64,000 nt of DNA from an uncultured Burkholderiales bacterium. GTDB taxonomy: Bacteria > Pseudomonadota > Gammaproteobacteria > Burkholderiales > Burkholderiaceae_C. The first letter of the stretch is position 1. Each line of letters starts with the position of its first letter. The notes below the pieces were generated by a model. That model was not told the origin of the DNA and did no database searches. It was given only the letters and a program-made list of their open reading frames with translations. Both the position numbers and the translations under genes were made by a program. Location: assembly GCA_945952065.1 (NCBI GenBank), contig CAMFGY010000008.1, positions 124,001 through 188,000 of the forward strand. Direction: 5' to 3'. Below, one piece after another: positions 25,937-34,816 of the stretch.

Positions 25937-26176
25937 ATGAACAAGTCGATCCTGTTGGCTGCTGTGCTGGCTGCTGTTGCTCTGACCGCTTGCGGCAAGA
26001 AGGAAGAAGCTCCTGCTGTCGTGGCTCCCGCTGTTGCTGAAGCCGCTTCGGCTGCTGCCAGCGCTGTTGACGCTGCTGCTGCTAACGCTGCTTCCGCAGT
26101 CGCTACCGGCGCTGCTGACGCTGCTTCCGCTGTCGGCGCTGCCGCTGCTGACGCTGCTTCCGCAGTCAGCAAGTAA
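25937..26176 (+). CDS. Small alanine-rich lipoprotein
   Basis: 79 residues. Signal peptide with lipobox LTAC (Cys22), then KKEE, then an almost pure Ala/Ser/Val/Asp chain. The tail is built of imperfect repeats around A-D-A-A-S-A-V (visible at about residues 35-78), a pattern expected to form a long amphipathic helix, reminiscent of Lpp-like or PspA-like coils but not homologous by eye. GAGG 7 nt before the ATG supports the start. It has its own terminator. Good ribosome site, lipobox and terminator suggest a highly expressed single-gene unit. Function unknown. Confidence 0.85.
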   Translation: MNKSILLAAVLAAVALTACGKKEEAPAVVAPAVAEAASAAASAVDAAAANAASAVATGAADAASAVGAAAADAASAVSK

Positions 26177-26201
26177 TCAGACTTCGTTCTGATTCTTGAA
26201 T

Positions 26202-26232
26202 AGCCGCCCGGCGCAAGCCCGGCGGCTTTTTT
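26202..26232 (+). terminator. Rho-independent terminator of the alanine-rich lipoprotein gene
   Basis: A GC-rich hairpin (AGCCGCCCGGC ... GCCCGGCGGCT, one C-C mismatch, short loop) followed by TTTTTT at 26227-26232. It begins 26 bp after the stop codon. Confidence 0.9.
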
Positions 26233-26276
26233 GTGTCCGCACGGTTCGTGCGGCCGGGGCCCAAGCTGTTTGCGGA

Positions 26277-27053
26277 TCAGGCATCAAGCCAGGGATGACC
26301 GGCTTGCTGGTGGCAGAGCAGGGCTTCGTGGCTTGAGATGTTGAGGGCCTGTGCCAAAGCGGCGGCTGCCAATTCGGGGCGGTTGTTGCGCTCGCTCAAA
26401 TGGCCCGCCAGCACATGCCGCAGGCCCGGATGCAGGCAGCGCCGCAGCAAGTCGGCGCCGGTTTCATTGGAAAGATGGCCATGGCTGCCCAGAATGCGCC
26501 GTTTCAGGCTGGCCGGGTAGTTGGAGGCGCGCAGCAGGTCTTCATCGTGATTGAATTCCAGCAGCAAGCTGTTGCAACCCTGCAGGGCTTGCACCACGCT
26601 TTCGCAGACATGGCCAAGGTCTGTGATCAGCCCGAGGTGTGCTGCGCCATCGGTGCAACGCAGATGCAAGGGCTCTTGCGCGTCATGCGGCACGGCAAAG
26701 GGCCTGAGTTGCACATCACCCAGTTCGATAGCCTCTCCGGCGCGTGCCCAGTGCAGCAACTTGGGGTCGAAGTCGGGCTTGCCGATGGCGCGCCATGTGC
26801 CGCGGCTGGTCCAGATCGGAATGCGATAACGGGCGGACAAACTCAAGGCGCAGCCGACGTGGTCGCCATGCTCATGCGTGATGAAAATGGCGCTCAGATG
26901 TTCTGGGCTGCTGCCTGCGCGATGTAGGCGTCGGTTCAGTTCGCGCAGGCTGAAGCCGCAATCCACCAGCACCTGGGTACTGGTGATGCCTTGACTGGCC
27001 TCGATCAAACTGGCATTGCCGCCGCTGCCGCTGCCCAGATTGCAAAAGCGCAT
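26277..27053 (-). CDS. MBL-fold metallo-hydrolase, WalJ/YycJ-like
   Basis: 258 residues. The N terminus FCNLGSGSGGNASLIE and the zinc motif THEHGDHVG are typical of the YycJ/WalJ group, and the further metal ligands LGSHGHLSNE and AGHLSERNN are present. Members are thought to be exonuclease- or phosphodiesterase-like enzymes, and the substrate is not known here. The ATG at 27053 is chosen because the conserved fold begins there; the in-frame extension upstream to 27116 has no family character. It follows bamC by 98 bp on the same strand. Confidence 0.85.
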   Translation of the reverse strand: MRFCNLGSGSGGNASLIEASQGITSTQVLVDCGFSLRELNRRLHRAGSSPEHLSAIFITHEHGDHVGCALSLSARYRIPIWTSRGTWRAIGKPDFDPKLLHWARAGEAIELGDVQLRPFAVPHDAQEPLHLRCTDGAAHLGLITDLGHVCESVVQALQGCNSLLLEFNHDEDLLRASNYPASLKRRILGSHGHLSNETGADLLRRCLHPGLRHVLAGHLSERNNRPELAAAALAQALNISSHEALLCHQQAGHPWLDA

Positions 27054-27151
27054 TGAAGTCTCGAAGCTCAGGTCGGGGAGGGGAAAAGCAAAAACGCCGC
27101 CAACCTTGCGGTTCAAGCGGCGCTTGGATGCTGTGGCGTCGGCCGGTGGCG

Positions 27152-28381
27152 TTAGCGCAGATCGTCCATCAGCAAATTGAGAATGCGCTTGGCGTTCTCG
27201 CCCGTTTGCTGCTGACCCTTTTCATCCAGGATGCTGACCGTGCTGCGCTCGCCCTCGGACTTGACCGACACGCGGTAGCGCGTGGACGAGGGAGCGGCGT
27301 CAGAGCTGAACAAACGCTGGAAGAAGTTGGGTTCTTCTTTGCCGGCTTGGCTTGGGTCGGCATAGCGCAGGAAGAACAGGCCTTGCTTGCGATCGCGGTC
27401 TTCGATGGTGAAGCCATGGCGATCGAGCGACTGTCCGACGCGGCGCCAAGCGCGTTCAAAGCCTTCGTTGACCTGCAGGTTGTCGGGCACTTCGCTGAGT
27501 TTGCGGGCTTGCGGCGCAGCCGCGGCCACTGCAGCTGTGGCGGCAGCGGCGGCGGTGGCCTTGCTCGCAGCAGGTGTGCTGGCGGCCGCCAGCGCGGCCT
27601 TGGCTTGCTCATCCTTGGCGCCCAGCTTGAGCATCAGGCGCGACAGCATTTCTGCTTCCAGTTCGCGATCCGAGGGACGAGGCTGCCAGCCGGTATTGTC
27701 TTTCTGCGGGCCGGTGTACACCTCTTGCATGCCACGGTGGCTGATGGTGATCTCGGTGCCCGTGCCTTTGCTGGAGCGTTCCACGCGGGTGCGGAACATA
27801 TCGCGTTCGCCGGTGGAGTAGAAACTGTCCAGCACCTTGCCGATGGTGGAGCGAATCACGTCTTGGGGTAGCTTGGCGCGGTTCTCAGCCCAATTGGTTT
27901 CCATCACGCCGACTTCAGCGGATTCTTTGCTCAGCTCGAAGCCGCGTTCTTGCCAGAACTCGCGCAACAAAGGCCACACTTGTTCGGGCGTTGCCGAGGT
28001 GCGCAGCCAGCGATCGGCGCCGTCACGCTCCAGTTGCACATCGCCAGCGGCGTTCAGTGCCACGCTGGGCTTGGCGCTACCTGCAGCGGCCACGCTTGCG
28101 CCGGCGGCAGCTTGAGCCTCGCCCTTCTTTTGGAAGGTGGCGGCGCTGACCACGCCATCGGTGTTGGGGTTGCGATTGTTGCGAGCCAGCTGGGTCAGAT
28201 CGGGCGGCACATCCAGGCCGGCGGTTTGACGGGCGCCGCTGCGGTAGTCCACCTTGTCAGACGAGAAGGTGTTGTCAAACATGCTGCAGCCGGCCAGCGA
28301 AGCCGCCAAGACCATGCAAGCCAGACGCACCGGAGTGGCCGATGAAGAAACAGCAAAAGAAGAACGGGTCACGCTAGACAT
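27152..28381 (-). CDS. bamC: Outer membrane protein assembly factor BamC (NlpB family lipoprotein)
   Basis: 409 residues. Lipoprotein signal with lipobox LAGC, followed by the BamC N-terminal unstructured segment DKVDYRSGARQTAGLDVPPDLTQL, which in E. coli binds BamD. Two helix-grip domains follow, separated by an Ala-rich linker ([20 protein letters not shown]). BamC is an accessory of the BAM beta-barrel insertase. The start is uncertain: the ATG at 28381 has GGAG directly against it, while a GTG at 28372 lies 9 nt from the same GGAG and could be the real start. It follows dapA by about 100 bp, the conserved dapA-bamC pairing. Confidence 0.88.
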   Translation of the reverse strand: MSSVTRSSFAVSSSATPVRLACMVLAASLAGCSMFDNTFSSDKVDYRSGARQTAGLDVPPDLTQLARNNRNPNTDGVVSAATFQKKGEAQAAAGASVAAAGSAKPSVALNAAGDVQLERDGADRWLRTSATPEQVWPLLREFWQERGFELSKESAEVGVMETNWAENRAKLPQDVIRSTIGKVLDSFYSTGERDMFRTRVERSSKGTGTEITISHRGMQEVYTGPQKDNTGWQPRPSDRELEAEMLSRLMLKLGAKDEQAKAALAAASTPAASKATAAAAATAAVAAAAPQARKLSEVPDNLQVNEGFERAWRRVGQSLDRHGFTIEDRDRKQGLFFLRYADPSQAGKEEPNFFQRLFSSDAAPSSTRYRVSVKSEGERSTVSILDEKGQQQTGENAKRILNLLMDDLR

Positions 28382-28485
28382 CTCCGAGGGTCGAGCCGCG
28401 CTTGAGCGGCCCGCTTTCATGACGGTGCAAAAACTGAATCGCTGGATTAGAGCAGACTACGCGACCCAAAGGCTCAGGTCAGGGT

Positions 28486-29367
28486 TCAAAGCAGTCCGGC
28501 TTCTTGCATTGCACGGCCCACCAATGCTTGACCGGCTTCGGTCAAGGGGGTGATGGGCAGGCGCATCACGTTCTGGCAGCGGCCCAGGCGAGACAAGGCC
28601 CATTTGGTGGGCGCTGGGCTGGATTCGCAGAACAAATGCTTGTGCAGGCTCAGCAATTCGAAGTGGATGCGCTTGGCTTCGCTCACATTGCCGGCCAGGG
28701 CAGCGCGGCAGAGTTCGCTCATGGCGCGCGGGGCAACGTTGGCGGTCACGCTGACATTGCCATGGCCGCCCAGCAACATCAACGCAATGGCGGTGCCATC
28801 GTCGCCCGAGTAGATCGAAAAGCCCTTGGGTGCATGCTTGATCAGGTAGGCGGCGCGCTCGATATTGCCGGTGGCTTCTTTGATGCCAAACACGCCCGGC
28901 AACTGCGCGCAGCGCAGTGTGGTCTCGGGCTGCATATCGGCCACGGTGCGGCCGGGCACGTTGTAGAGCATCATGGGGATGTCAACGGCCTCGGCAATCG
29001 CCTTGTAGTGCTGATAAATGCCTTCTTGCGAGGGTTTGTTGTAGTAGGGCACAACGGACAAGGTGCAGTCGGCGCCGACTTCCTTGGCGTAACGGCTCAG
29101 CTCGATGGCTTCGGCGGTGCAATTGGCGCCGGTGCCGGCCATGATGGTGATGCGGCCCGCAGCATGTTCCACGGCGGCGCGGATCACCTCGCGGTTTTCT
29201 TCCATGCTGACGGTGGGCGACTCGCCGGTGGTGCCGACCACGCACACGCAGTTGGTGCCTTCAGCAATATGCCAGTCGATCAGTTTGCGCAGCGTGGGGT
29301 AGTCGATGCTGCCGTCTTCTTGCATCGGTGTCACCAAGGCGACGATGCTGCCAACAAGTCCGTTCAT
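28486..29367 (-). CDS. dapA: 4-hydroxy-tetrahydrodipicolinate synthase
   Basis: 293 residues. The Schiff-base lysine is Lys163 in GIKEATGN, with Tyr135 in YNVPGRT and Arg140 for the semialdehyde carboxylate, and GTTGESPT at 45-52. It condenses pyruvate with aspartate semialdehyde, the first step toward lysine and diaminopimelate. A clear AGGAA ribosome site precedes the ATG. It is followed by bamC, an arrangement shared with E. coli. Confidence 0.97.
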   Translation of the reverse strand: MNGLVGSIVALVTPMQEDGSIDYPTLRKLIDWHIAEGTNCVCVVGTTGESPTVSMEENREVIRAAVEHAAGRITIMAGTGANCTAEAIELSRYAKEVGADCTLSVVPYYNKPSQEGIYQHYKAIAEAVDIPMMLYNVPGRTVADMQPETTLRCAQLPGVFGIKEATGNIERAAYLIKHAPKGFSIYSGDDGTAIALMLLGGHGNVSVTANVAPRAMSELCRAALAGNVSEAKRIHFELLSLHKHLFCESSPAPTKWALSRLGRCQNVMRLPITPLTEAGQALVGRAMQEAGLL

Positions 29368-29397
29368 TGCGAGTTCCTAGTTATTCGTCGATTCTAC

Positions 29398-29964
29398 TCA
29401 GGCCAAGGAGCTCTCGGCCCGGTCGAGGGTGTAGCGCTGGAAATCCCCATCCGGCGTGTCTCGAACCGCAGCAACGCGTTGCACGAAGCGGGGGTTGACC
29501 GCCATGGCCTCAAAGCCATCTTCAAACGCCACGATGCTCAGGCTTGAACAGGCCTGCAGCAACTCGCCCGGCTGCAGCAAAAACTCGGGCCGTGCCGGGC
29601 GTCCAATGGTCTGCTGCCCCTGGGCAAAGGTTTCGTAAATCAGCCAGCCGCCCGGGGCGACGGCCGCCACAATGCGTGGGATCAGGGGGCGCCACAGGTA
29701 GTTGGTGACCAAGACCAAATCAAACTGCCGCTCGCCCAGCGGCCACGGGCCGGACTCCAAATCCGCGGTGATGATCTCGGCCCTGTCAGTCAGGGCGGCC
29801 GTGGCCTCAGCGTCGATGTCCACGCCGGTGACTCGCATGCCTTGCTCGGCCAGGTATTTCACATGCCGACCGCTGCCGCAGGCCAGGTCCAGAGCGCTAG
29901 CGCCGGGGCGCATGGCCTGCGACCAGCGCCGCAGCCATTTGGAGGGGGGAGAGGAGAGGCTCAT
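29398..29964 (-). CDS. Class I SAM-dependent methyltransferase
   Basis: 188 residues with motif I ALDLACGSGRHVKYLA (near 35-50), the acidic VTGVDIDAEA, DLVLVTNYLWRPLIP and GGWLIYETFAQGQQ, as in small TehB-like methyltransferases. The substrate is unknown. The ATG at 29964 lies 5 bp after the stop of a 42-codon membrane protein gene and has no own ribosome site, so translation is probably coupled. Confidence 0.88.
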   Translation of the reverse strand: MSLSSPPSKWLRRWSQAMRPGASALDLACGSGRHVKYLAEQGMRVTGVDIDAEATAALTDRAEIITADLESGPWPLGERQFDLVLVTNYLWRPLIPRIVAAVAPGGWLIYETFAQGQQTIGRPARPEFLLQPGELLQACSSLSIVAFEDGFEAMAVNPRFVQRVAAVRDTPDGDFQRYTLDRAESSLA

Positions 29965-29969
29965 CGAAG

Positions 29970-30098
29970 TCAAAAGCAGGCCCAGATCTGTTCTGACAGA
30001 CGGATCATCAGGCCGGGTTGGAGATAGGCCCCAAACACCAGGGCCAAGGCCAGGAGGCACAGGGCCCAGAGCAAGAGGCGAAAGTGTTTGCTGCGCAT
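29970..30098 (-). CDS. 42-residue single-span membrane protein
   Basis: A short gene between the MFS transporter and the methyltransferase. The product has a basic start (MRSKHFR), one hydrophobic helix (LLLWALCLLALALVFGAYL) and a tail ending QIWACF. An AAGG ribosome site lies 7 nt before the ATG, the stop is 5 bp before the methyltransferase ATG, and the sequence is protein-like rather than random. I believe similar small proteins occur next to this methyltransferase in related bacteria, but this needs a search. Possible roles are an accessory subunit or a membrane anchor; nothing more can be said. Confidence 0.7.
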   Translation of the reverse strand: MRSKHFRLLLWALCLLALALVFGAYLQPGLMIRLSEQIWACF

Positions 30099-30127
30099 AT
30101 TGTCGCCTTGCAGAGGATGCGATGCGC

Positions 30128-31366
30128 TTACAGAGCGGGCGCCGTGCTTTGCTGTGGCGCTCTGACGATGGCGCTCTCGCGCACCGGCAGGTTCACCAGC
30201 GCCGCCATCACGCCCAAGGCCACGGCCAGCCACCACACCACGGTATAGCTGCCGGTGCTGTCGTAGAGTCGGCCACCTAACCAGACCCCCAAGAAGCTGC
30301 CGACCTGGTGGCTCAAAAACACGAAGCCGCTCAACATGGACATGTGCTGCAGGCCAAACATCTGTGCCAGCACTGCATTGGTCGGCGGGATGGTGGACAG
30401 CCACAACAGGCCCATGACGCTGGAAAACACATAGACCGAGGCCGGTGTCAGCGGCAGCAGCAAGAACAGCACGATGGCCACGGAGCGCAGCGCGTAAATG
30501 CAAGACAAGATGTAGCGCTTCGGGTAGCGCTGCCCCAGGGCGCCTGCGGCATAGGTGCCGAACACATTGAACAGCCCAATCAAGGCCAGCGCATAAGTGG
30601 CCACCTGGGGGCTCAAGCCCTGATCCTTCAGATAGCTGGGCATGTGCACGCCGATGAAGACGACCTGAAAGCCGCACACAAAGTAACCCGCCATCAAGAG
30701 CTGAAAACTGCGGTAGCCAAAGGCTTCGCGCAGCGCTTGCAGAATGCTTTGCGAATGGGCGGGCGCCGCGTGGGCTCGCACCGGCTCGCGCAGGCCGAAG
30801 GCCAAGGGCACGATGATCAGCGCTGCGCAAGCCAGGATGAACAGCGCGTTTTGCCAGCCACTGCTGGCAATCAGCCAGTTCTCCACCGGCACCATCAAAA
30901 ACTGGCCAAAAGAGCCGGCCGCCGCCGCCACGCCCATGGCCCAGCTGCGCTTTTCGGCGGCGACATTGCGCCCGATGACGCCGTAAATCACGGCATAGGT
31001 GGTGCCCGATTGCGCAATGCCAATCAAGAGCCCGGCGCTGCCGGTGAAGGCCAGGCCCGAGGTCGAGAGCGCCATCAAGACCAGACCCAGGGCATAAAGA
31101 ACGCCGCCTGCCATCAGCACACGGAAGGGCCCAAATCGGTCCGCCAACATGCCCGTGAAGGGGCCGGCAAGACCCCAGGCGATGTTTTGAATCGCCAGTG
31201 CAAAGGCAAAGGTCTCGCGCGTCCAGCCGCGATCCATGGTGATGGGTTGCAGCCACAGGCCAAAGCCGTGGCGTATGCCCATGGAGAGGGTCACCACCAA
31301 GGCGCCGCAAAGCAGCACTTGGCGCATCGACAGACGCGCGGCGTCTGGGGCAGAGTTGGCGGTCAT
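30128..31366 (-). CDS. Major facilitator superfamily transporter
   Basis: 412 residues with 12 predicted membrane helices. The A-like motif after TM2 is GMLADRFGPFRVLMAGG. The layout is that of the monocarboxylate/oxalate-formate antiporter-like MFS group (QPITMDRGWTRETFAFALAIQN near TM1). The substrate is unknown. The gene follows the amidohydrolase by 44 bp and precedes the small membrane protein by 29 bp. Transport of a compound produced by the amidohydrolase is a plausible guess only. Confidence 0.88.
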   Translation of the reverse strand: MTANSAPDAARLSMRQVLLCGALVVTLSMGIRHGFGLWLQPITMDRGWTRETFAFALAIQNIAWGLAGPFTGMLADRFGPFRVLMAGGVLYALGLVLMALSTSGLAFTGSAGLLIGIAQSGTTYAVIYGVIGRNVAAEKRSWAMGVAAAAGSFGQFLMVPVENWLIASSGWQNALFILACAALIIVPLAFGLREPVRAHAAPAHSQSILQALREAFGYRSFQLLMAGYFVCGFQVVFIGVHMPSYLKDQGLSPQVATYALALIGLFNVFGTYAAGALGQRYPKRYILSCIYALRSVAIVLFLLLPLTPASVYVFSSVMGLLWLSTIPPTNAVLAQMFGLQHMSMLSGFVFLSHQVGSFLGVWLGGRLYDSTGSYTVVWWLAVALGVMAALVNLPVRESAIVRAPQQSTAPAL

Positions 31367-31410
31367 TGGGCTGTGTCCTTGGTCGCGGATGAGAGTGAGG
31401 TGCTCAGCGC

Positions 31411-32748
31411 TTAGTTTGCACTCAGCACGCGGCCTTGTTTGACGCGCAGCTGAATGCGGCTCAAGACTTCGAGATCGCTCAAGGGGTTGGCGGGCAGCAG
31501 CAAAAAGCTGGCCTCGCAGCCGGGCTCAAAGCAGCCCAAGCGACGCTTGGGGAAGAGCGCATGCGGCGTGTCAATGCTGGCGATGCGAAGCAGGGTGGTG
31601 CGGTCGATGGCCCCCAGTCCATCCAAGTGCTTGAGTTCGGTCAAGGCCGTGCCGTTGAAGTGGTCGGAGCCCAGCAACAACGGTGTGCCCGCGGCCTTCA
31701 GCGTTTGCAGGTTTTCGATCTGCAGGCGCCGCACGGCGGCCTGGGCCTCAACCGGCATGCGGAACAAGGTGCTGGCCACCGTGGCGGTGATGACGGCGGT
31801 CTTGCGCTTGGCGGCTTCGGCAGCGGCCTCTGGGCTGATGCGGTAGGCCTCGGCGTTCAGACCGTCATGGAAGAAATAGCCCGGCAGATGGGCCAGCCAA
31901 TCGGCGCCGGACTGAACGGCCAGGCTGAAGTCGGCAGCCGTGTCGATATGGGCCAAAACTCGCAACCCCTCATGGTGGGCACGTTTGGCAATGGCCGGCA
32001 CCAAGTCTGGCTTGAGGCCCAGGCGGCCTTGTTGCTTGGGGTCTTGGCGCAGTTCCGGGCTTTCGCTGCGGCTGATCATCAGCTTGACCAAATCGGTCTT
32101 GCGGCCTGGCACCAGCGTCCATTTCTGGTTCAACTGCTCGGGCGTGTCGATCAGCAGCAAGGCCTTGTCGGCAAAGTCTTCCAGCTTGGGCTTGGGCGCG
32201 CCGGCGCCGGGGTCTTCGGCCAGAAGCTGGGCCAGGGGCAGACCGTCGGAGGCGGTGATGCAGACGCTGGTGAACAAAACATCGGGGCCGGGCGCTTGGG
32301 CGGCCAGACTGCGCGCCGCGGCCACGCCCTTGGGTTCGCCGCATTGCATGGCCGCGTAGAACACGCCGTCACGCAGATAAGTGTGGGCAAAGCGTCCCCA
32401 GCCCCAGGCATTTTGCAGATTGTGGTTGTTGGCCTCCGCCAGCGGAGGCAGCAGGAACTGGCCTTGCAGATCCATGCGGCGCTGCGGCTTGGCGATTTTT
32501 TGCTGGGTGAACTTGCCGTCTTTGACGTAGAGCGTGCCTTTGCGAAAGCCCTTGCCGTCAAACCACTGGGCGTTTTTCAATTCCATGGTCAGAGCGGGGC
32601 CTGCGCTGAAGCGGGCGACGTCGCTTTGCGCTTGGGCCTGCGAGGGCGTCAGACTCAAACTCAGCGCGAGTGAGGCGAGTAGGCGTGCGGCCGCCAGGCC
32701 GGTTTTGGGGTGCTTGGCCCCTGGGAAAAGATCTAAACCTAAGCTCAT
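31411..32748 (-). CDS. Exported amidohydrolase-superfamily protein with an altered metal site
   Basis: 445 residues with a signal peptide (cleavage near QAQAQ, about residue 41). The superfamily shape is present: an N-terminal beta-sandwich, LPPLAEANNHNLQ where the first metal motif H-x-H belongs, RVLAHID with a metal His, and LLGSDHF with the catalytic Asp. The first motif reads Asn-Asn-His, so one expected metal-ligand histidine is missing. It may bind a single metal or be inactive. The ATG at 32748 is divergent from parE with 64 bp between the starts. Confidence 0.85.
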   Translation of the reverse strand: MSLGLDLFPGAKHPKTGLAAARLLASLALSLSLTPSQAQAQSDVARFSAGPALTMELKNAQWFDGKGFRKGTLYVKDGKFTQQKIAKPQRRMDLQGQFLLPPLAEANNHNLQNAWGWGRFAHTYLRDGVFYAAMQCGEPKGVAAARSLAAQAPGPDVLFTSVCITASDGLPLAQLLAEDPGAGAPKPKLEDFADKALLLIDTPEQLNQKWTLVPGRKTDLVKLMISRSESPELRQDPKQQGRLGLKPDLVPAIAKRAHHEGLRVLAHIDTAADFSLAVQSGADWLAHLPGYFFHDGLNAEAYRISPEAAAEAAKRKTAVITATVASTLFRMPVEAQAAVRRLQIENLQTLKAAGTPLLLGSDHFNGTALTELKHLDGLGAIDRTTLLRIASIDTPHALFPKRRLGCFEPGCEASFLLLPANPLSDLEVLSRIQLRVKQGRVLSAN

Positions 32749-32812
32749 AAGCTCGGCATGCTAGCGGGTGTTTGGCGTGGGGGCCTGGAGTGCCCGCCTA
32801 GAATCCCGCCCC

Positions 32813-34816
32813 ATGGCGACCAGCAAAGCAACCTCATCCCCCAGCAATACCCCGGCCCTTGGTACTTACGGCGAGGGGTCCATCCGCGTGCTCAAGGGCT
32901 TGGAGCCCGTCAAGCAGCGCCCGGGCATGTACACCCGCACCGACAACCCGCTGCACACGATCCAAGAAGTGATCGACAACGCGGCGGACGAGGCCCTGGC
33001 CGGTTTCGGCAAGCGCATCGACCTGATTCAGCACAGCGACGGCTCGGTGTCCATCGCCGACGACGGCCGCGGCATCCCCTTTGGCCTGCACCCCGAAGAG
33101 GGCGTGCCGGTGGTGGAGATTGTCTTCACCCGATTGCATGCCGGCGGCAAGTTCGACAAGGGTTCGGGTGGCGCGTACAGCTTCTCGGGCGGCCTGCACG
33201 GCGTGGGCGTGAGCGTCACCAATGCCTTGGCCAAGCGTTTGGAAGTGACCGTCTGGCGCGGTGGCGAGGTGGCCAGTTTGGCGTTTGAGAACGGCGATGT
33301 GGTCGAACCGGTCAGCACCCGCAAGGCCGAACGCGGTGACCGCAAGCAGGGCACGACGGTGCGGGTCTGGCCCGACGCCAAGTATTTTGAAAGCGCCGAG
33401 CTGCCCAAGAACGAGCTGATTCACCTGCTGCGCAGCAAGGCCGTGCTGATGCCGGGCGTGATCGTCACTTTGACGAATGAAAAATCCGGCGATGTGCAGA
33501 CCTGGTCCTACAAGGGCGGCTTGCGTGACTATCTTCAACAGACCCTGACGGCAGACCCGCTGATCCCCTTGTTCGAGGGCGAGCAGTACGCCGGGCGCAG
33601 TGAGACCGAGAACTTCGCCGAGGGCGAGGGCGCGGCCTGGTGCGTGGCCTTCACCGAAGAAGGCCAGACCATGCGCGAAAGCTATGTGAACCTGATTCCC
33701 ACCGTGGCCGGTGGCACCCATGAGTCGGGCCTCAAGGACGGCTTGTTTGGCGCCATCAAAAGCTTTATCGAACTGCATAGTCTTTTGCCCAAGGGCGTCA
33801 AACTGATGCCTGACGATGTGTTTTCTCGGGCCAGCTTTGTGCTCTCGGCCAAGGTGCTGGACCCGCAGTTCCAGGGCCAGACCAAGGAACGACTGAACAG
33901 CCGCGACGCGCTGCGACTGGTCTCCACCTATGTCAAGCCGGGTCTGGAGCTGTGGCTGAATCAGCATGTGGAATTCGGCAAAAAGCTGGCCGAGCTGGTC
34001 ATCAAGCAGGCGCAAACGCGCCAGCGCGCTTCGCAAAAAGTGGAAAAGCGCAAGGGCTCTGGCGTGGCGGTGCTGCCCGGCAAGCTGACCGATTGCGAAA
34101 GCCGCGATTTGCTGCACAACGAAATCTTTTTGGTCGAGGGCGACTCGGCCGGTGGCAGCGCCAAGATGGGTCGTGACAAAGAAACCCAGGCCATCTTGCC
34201 CCTGCGCGGCAAGGTGCTCAACACCTGGGAGGTGGAGCGCGACCGTCTGTTTGCCAACAACGAAATCCACGACATCTCGGTGGCCTTGGGCGTGGACCCG
34301 CATGGCAAGAACGATTCGCCCGATTTGAGCGGCCTGCGCTACGGCAAGGTGTGCATCCTCTCGGATGCGGACGTGGACGGCTCGCACATCCAGGTGCTGC
34401 TCTTGACCCTGTTCTTCCGCCACTTCCCCAAGCTGGTGGAAGCCGGCCACATCTTTGTGGCGCGCCCACCGCTGTACCGTGTCGATGCGCCGGCACGCGG
34501 CAAAAAGCCGGCTGCCAAGATCTACGCCTTGGACGAGGGCGAATTGACCGCCACGCTGGACAAGCTGCGCAAAGAAGGCGCGCGTGAAGGCTCCTGGAGC
34601 ATCAGCCGCTTCAAAGGCTTGGGCGAGATGAGCGCCACGCAACTGTGGGACACCACCCTGAACCCCGAAACCCGTCGCCTCAGCACGGTGAGCTATGGCC
34701 AGCTCGATCTGGATCAAACCGAGGCCGCCATCAACAAGCTGATGGGCAAGGGCGAGGCGTCCTCGCGGCGTGAGTTGATGGAGATTCACGGCGACTCGGT
34801 GGAAGTCGATATATGA
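32813..34816 (+). CDS. parE: DNA topoisomerase IV subunit B
   Basis: 667 residues. The GHKL ATPase has EVIDNAADEAL, SIADDGRGIPFG and GGLHGVGVSVTNAL. The TOPRIM part has LVEGDSAGGSAK and ILSDADVDGSHI, and the C-terminal domain has RFKGLGEM. ParE supplies ATP hydrolysis for decatenation of daughter chromosomes with ParC. The ATG at 32813 has a TAGAAT hexamer 8 nt upstream and no Shine-Dalgarno, suggesting a leaderless message. It overlaps the following GNAT gene by 4 bp. Confidence 0.97.
   Translation: MATSKATSSPSNTPALGTYGEGSIRVLKGLEPVKQRPGMYTRTDNPLHTIQEVIDNAADEALAGFGKRIDLIQHSDGSVSIADDGRGIPFGLHPEEGVPVVEIVFTRLHAGGKFDKGSGGAYSFSGGLHGVGVSVTNALAKRLEVTVWRGGEVASLAFENGDVVEPVSTRKAERGDRKQGTTVRVWPDAKYFESAELPKNELIHLLRSKAVLMPGVIVTLTNEKSGDVQTWSYKGGLRDYLQQTLTADPLIPLFEGEQYAGRSETENFAEGEGAAWCVAFTEEGQTMRESYVNLIPTVAGGTHESGLKDGLFGAIKSFIELHSLLPKGVKLMPDDVFSRASFVLSAKVLDPQFQGQTKERLNSRDALRLVSTYVKPGLELWLNQHVEFGKKLAELVIKQAQTRQRASQKVEKRKGSGVAVLPGKLTDCESRDLLHNEIFLVEGDSAGGSAKMGRDKETQAILPLRGKVLNTWEVERDRLFANNEIHDISVALGVDPHGKNDSPDLSGLRYGKVCILSDADVDGSHIQVLLLTLFFRHFPKLVEAGHIFVARPPLYRVDAPARGKKPAAKIYALDEGELTATLDKLRKEGAREGSWSISRFKGLGEMSATQLWDTTLNPETRRLSTVSYGQLDLDQTEAAINKLMGKGEASSRRELMEIHGDSVEVDI

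Noticed and set aside
32834-34789. A 651-codon open frame antisense to parE.
   Set aside because: Its codon positions mirror parE, it has no recognisable motif and it is His/Gln/Ala-rich as expected for a shadow of a GC-rich gene. The same applies to long antisense frames over parC (36020-38338), the hybrid kinase (5694-7637) and ettA (55937-57757).
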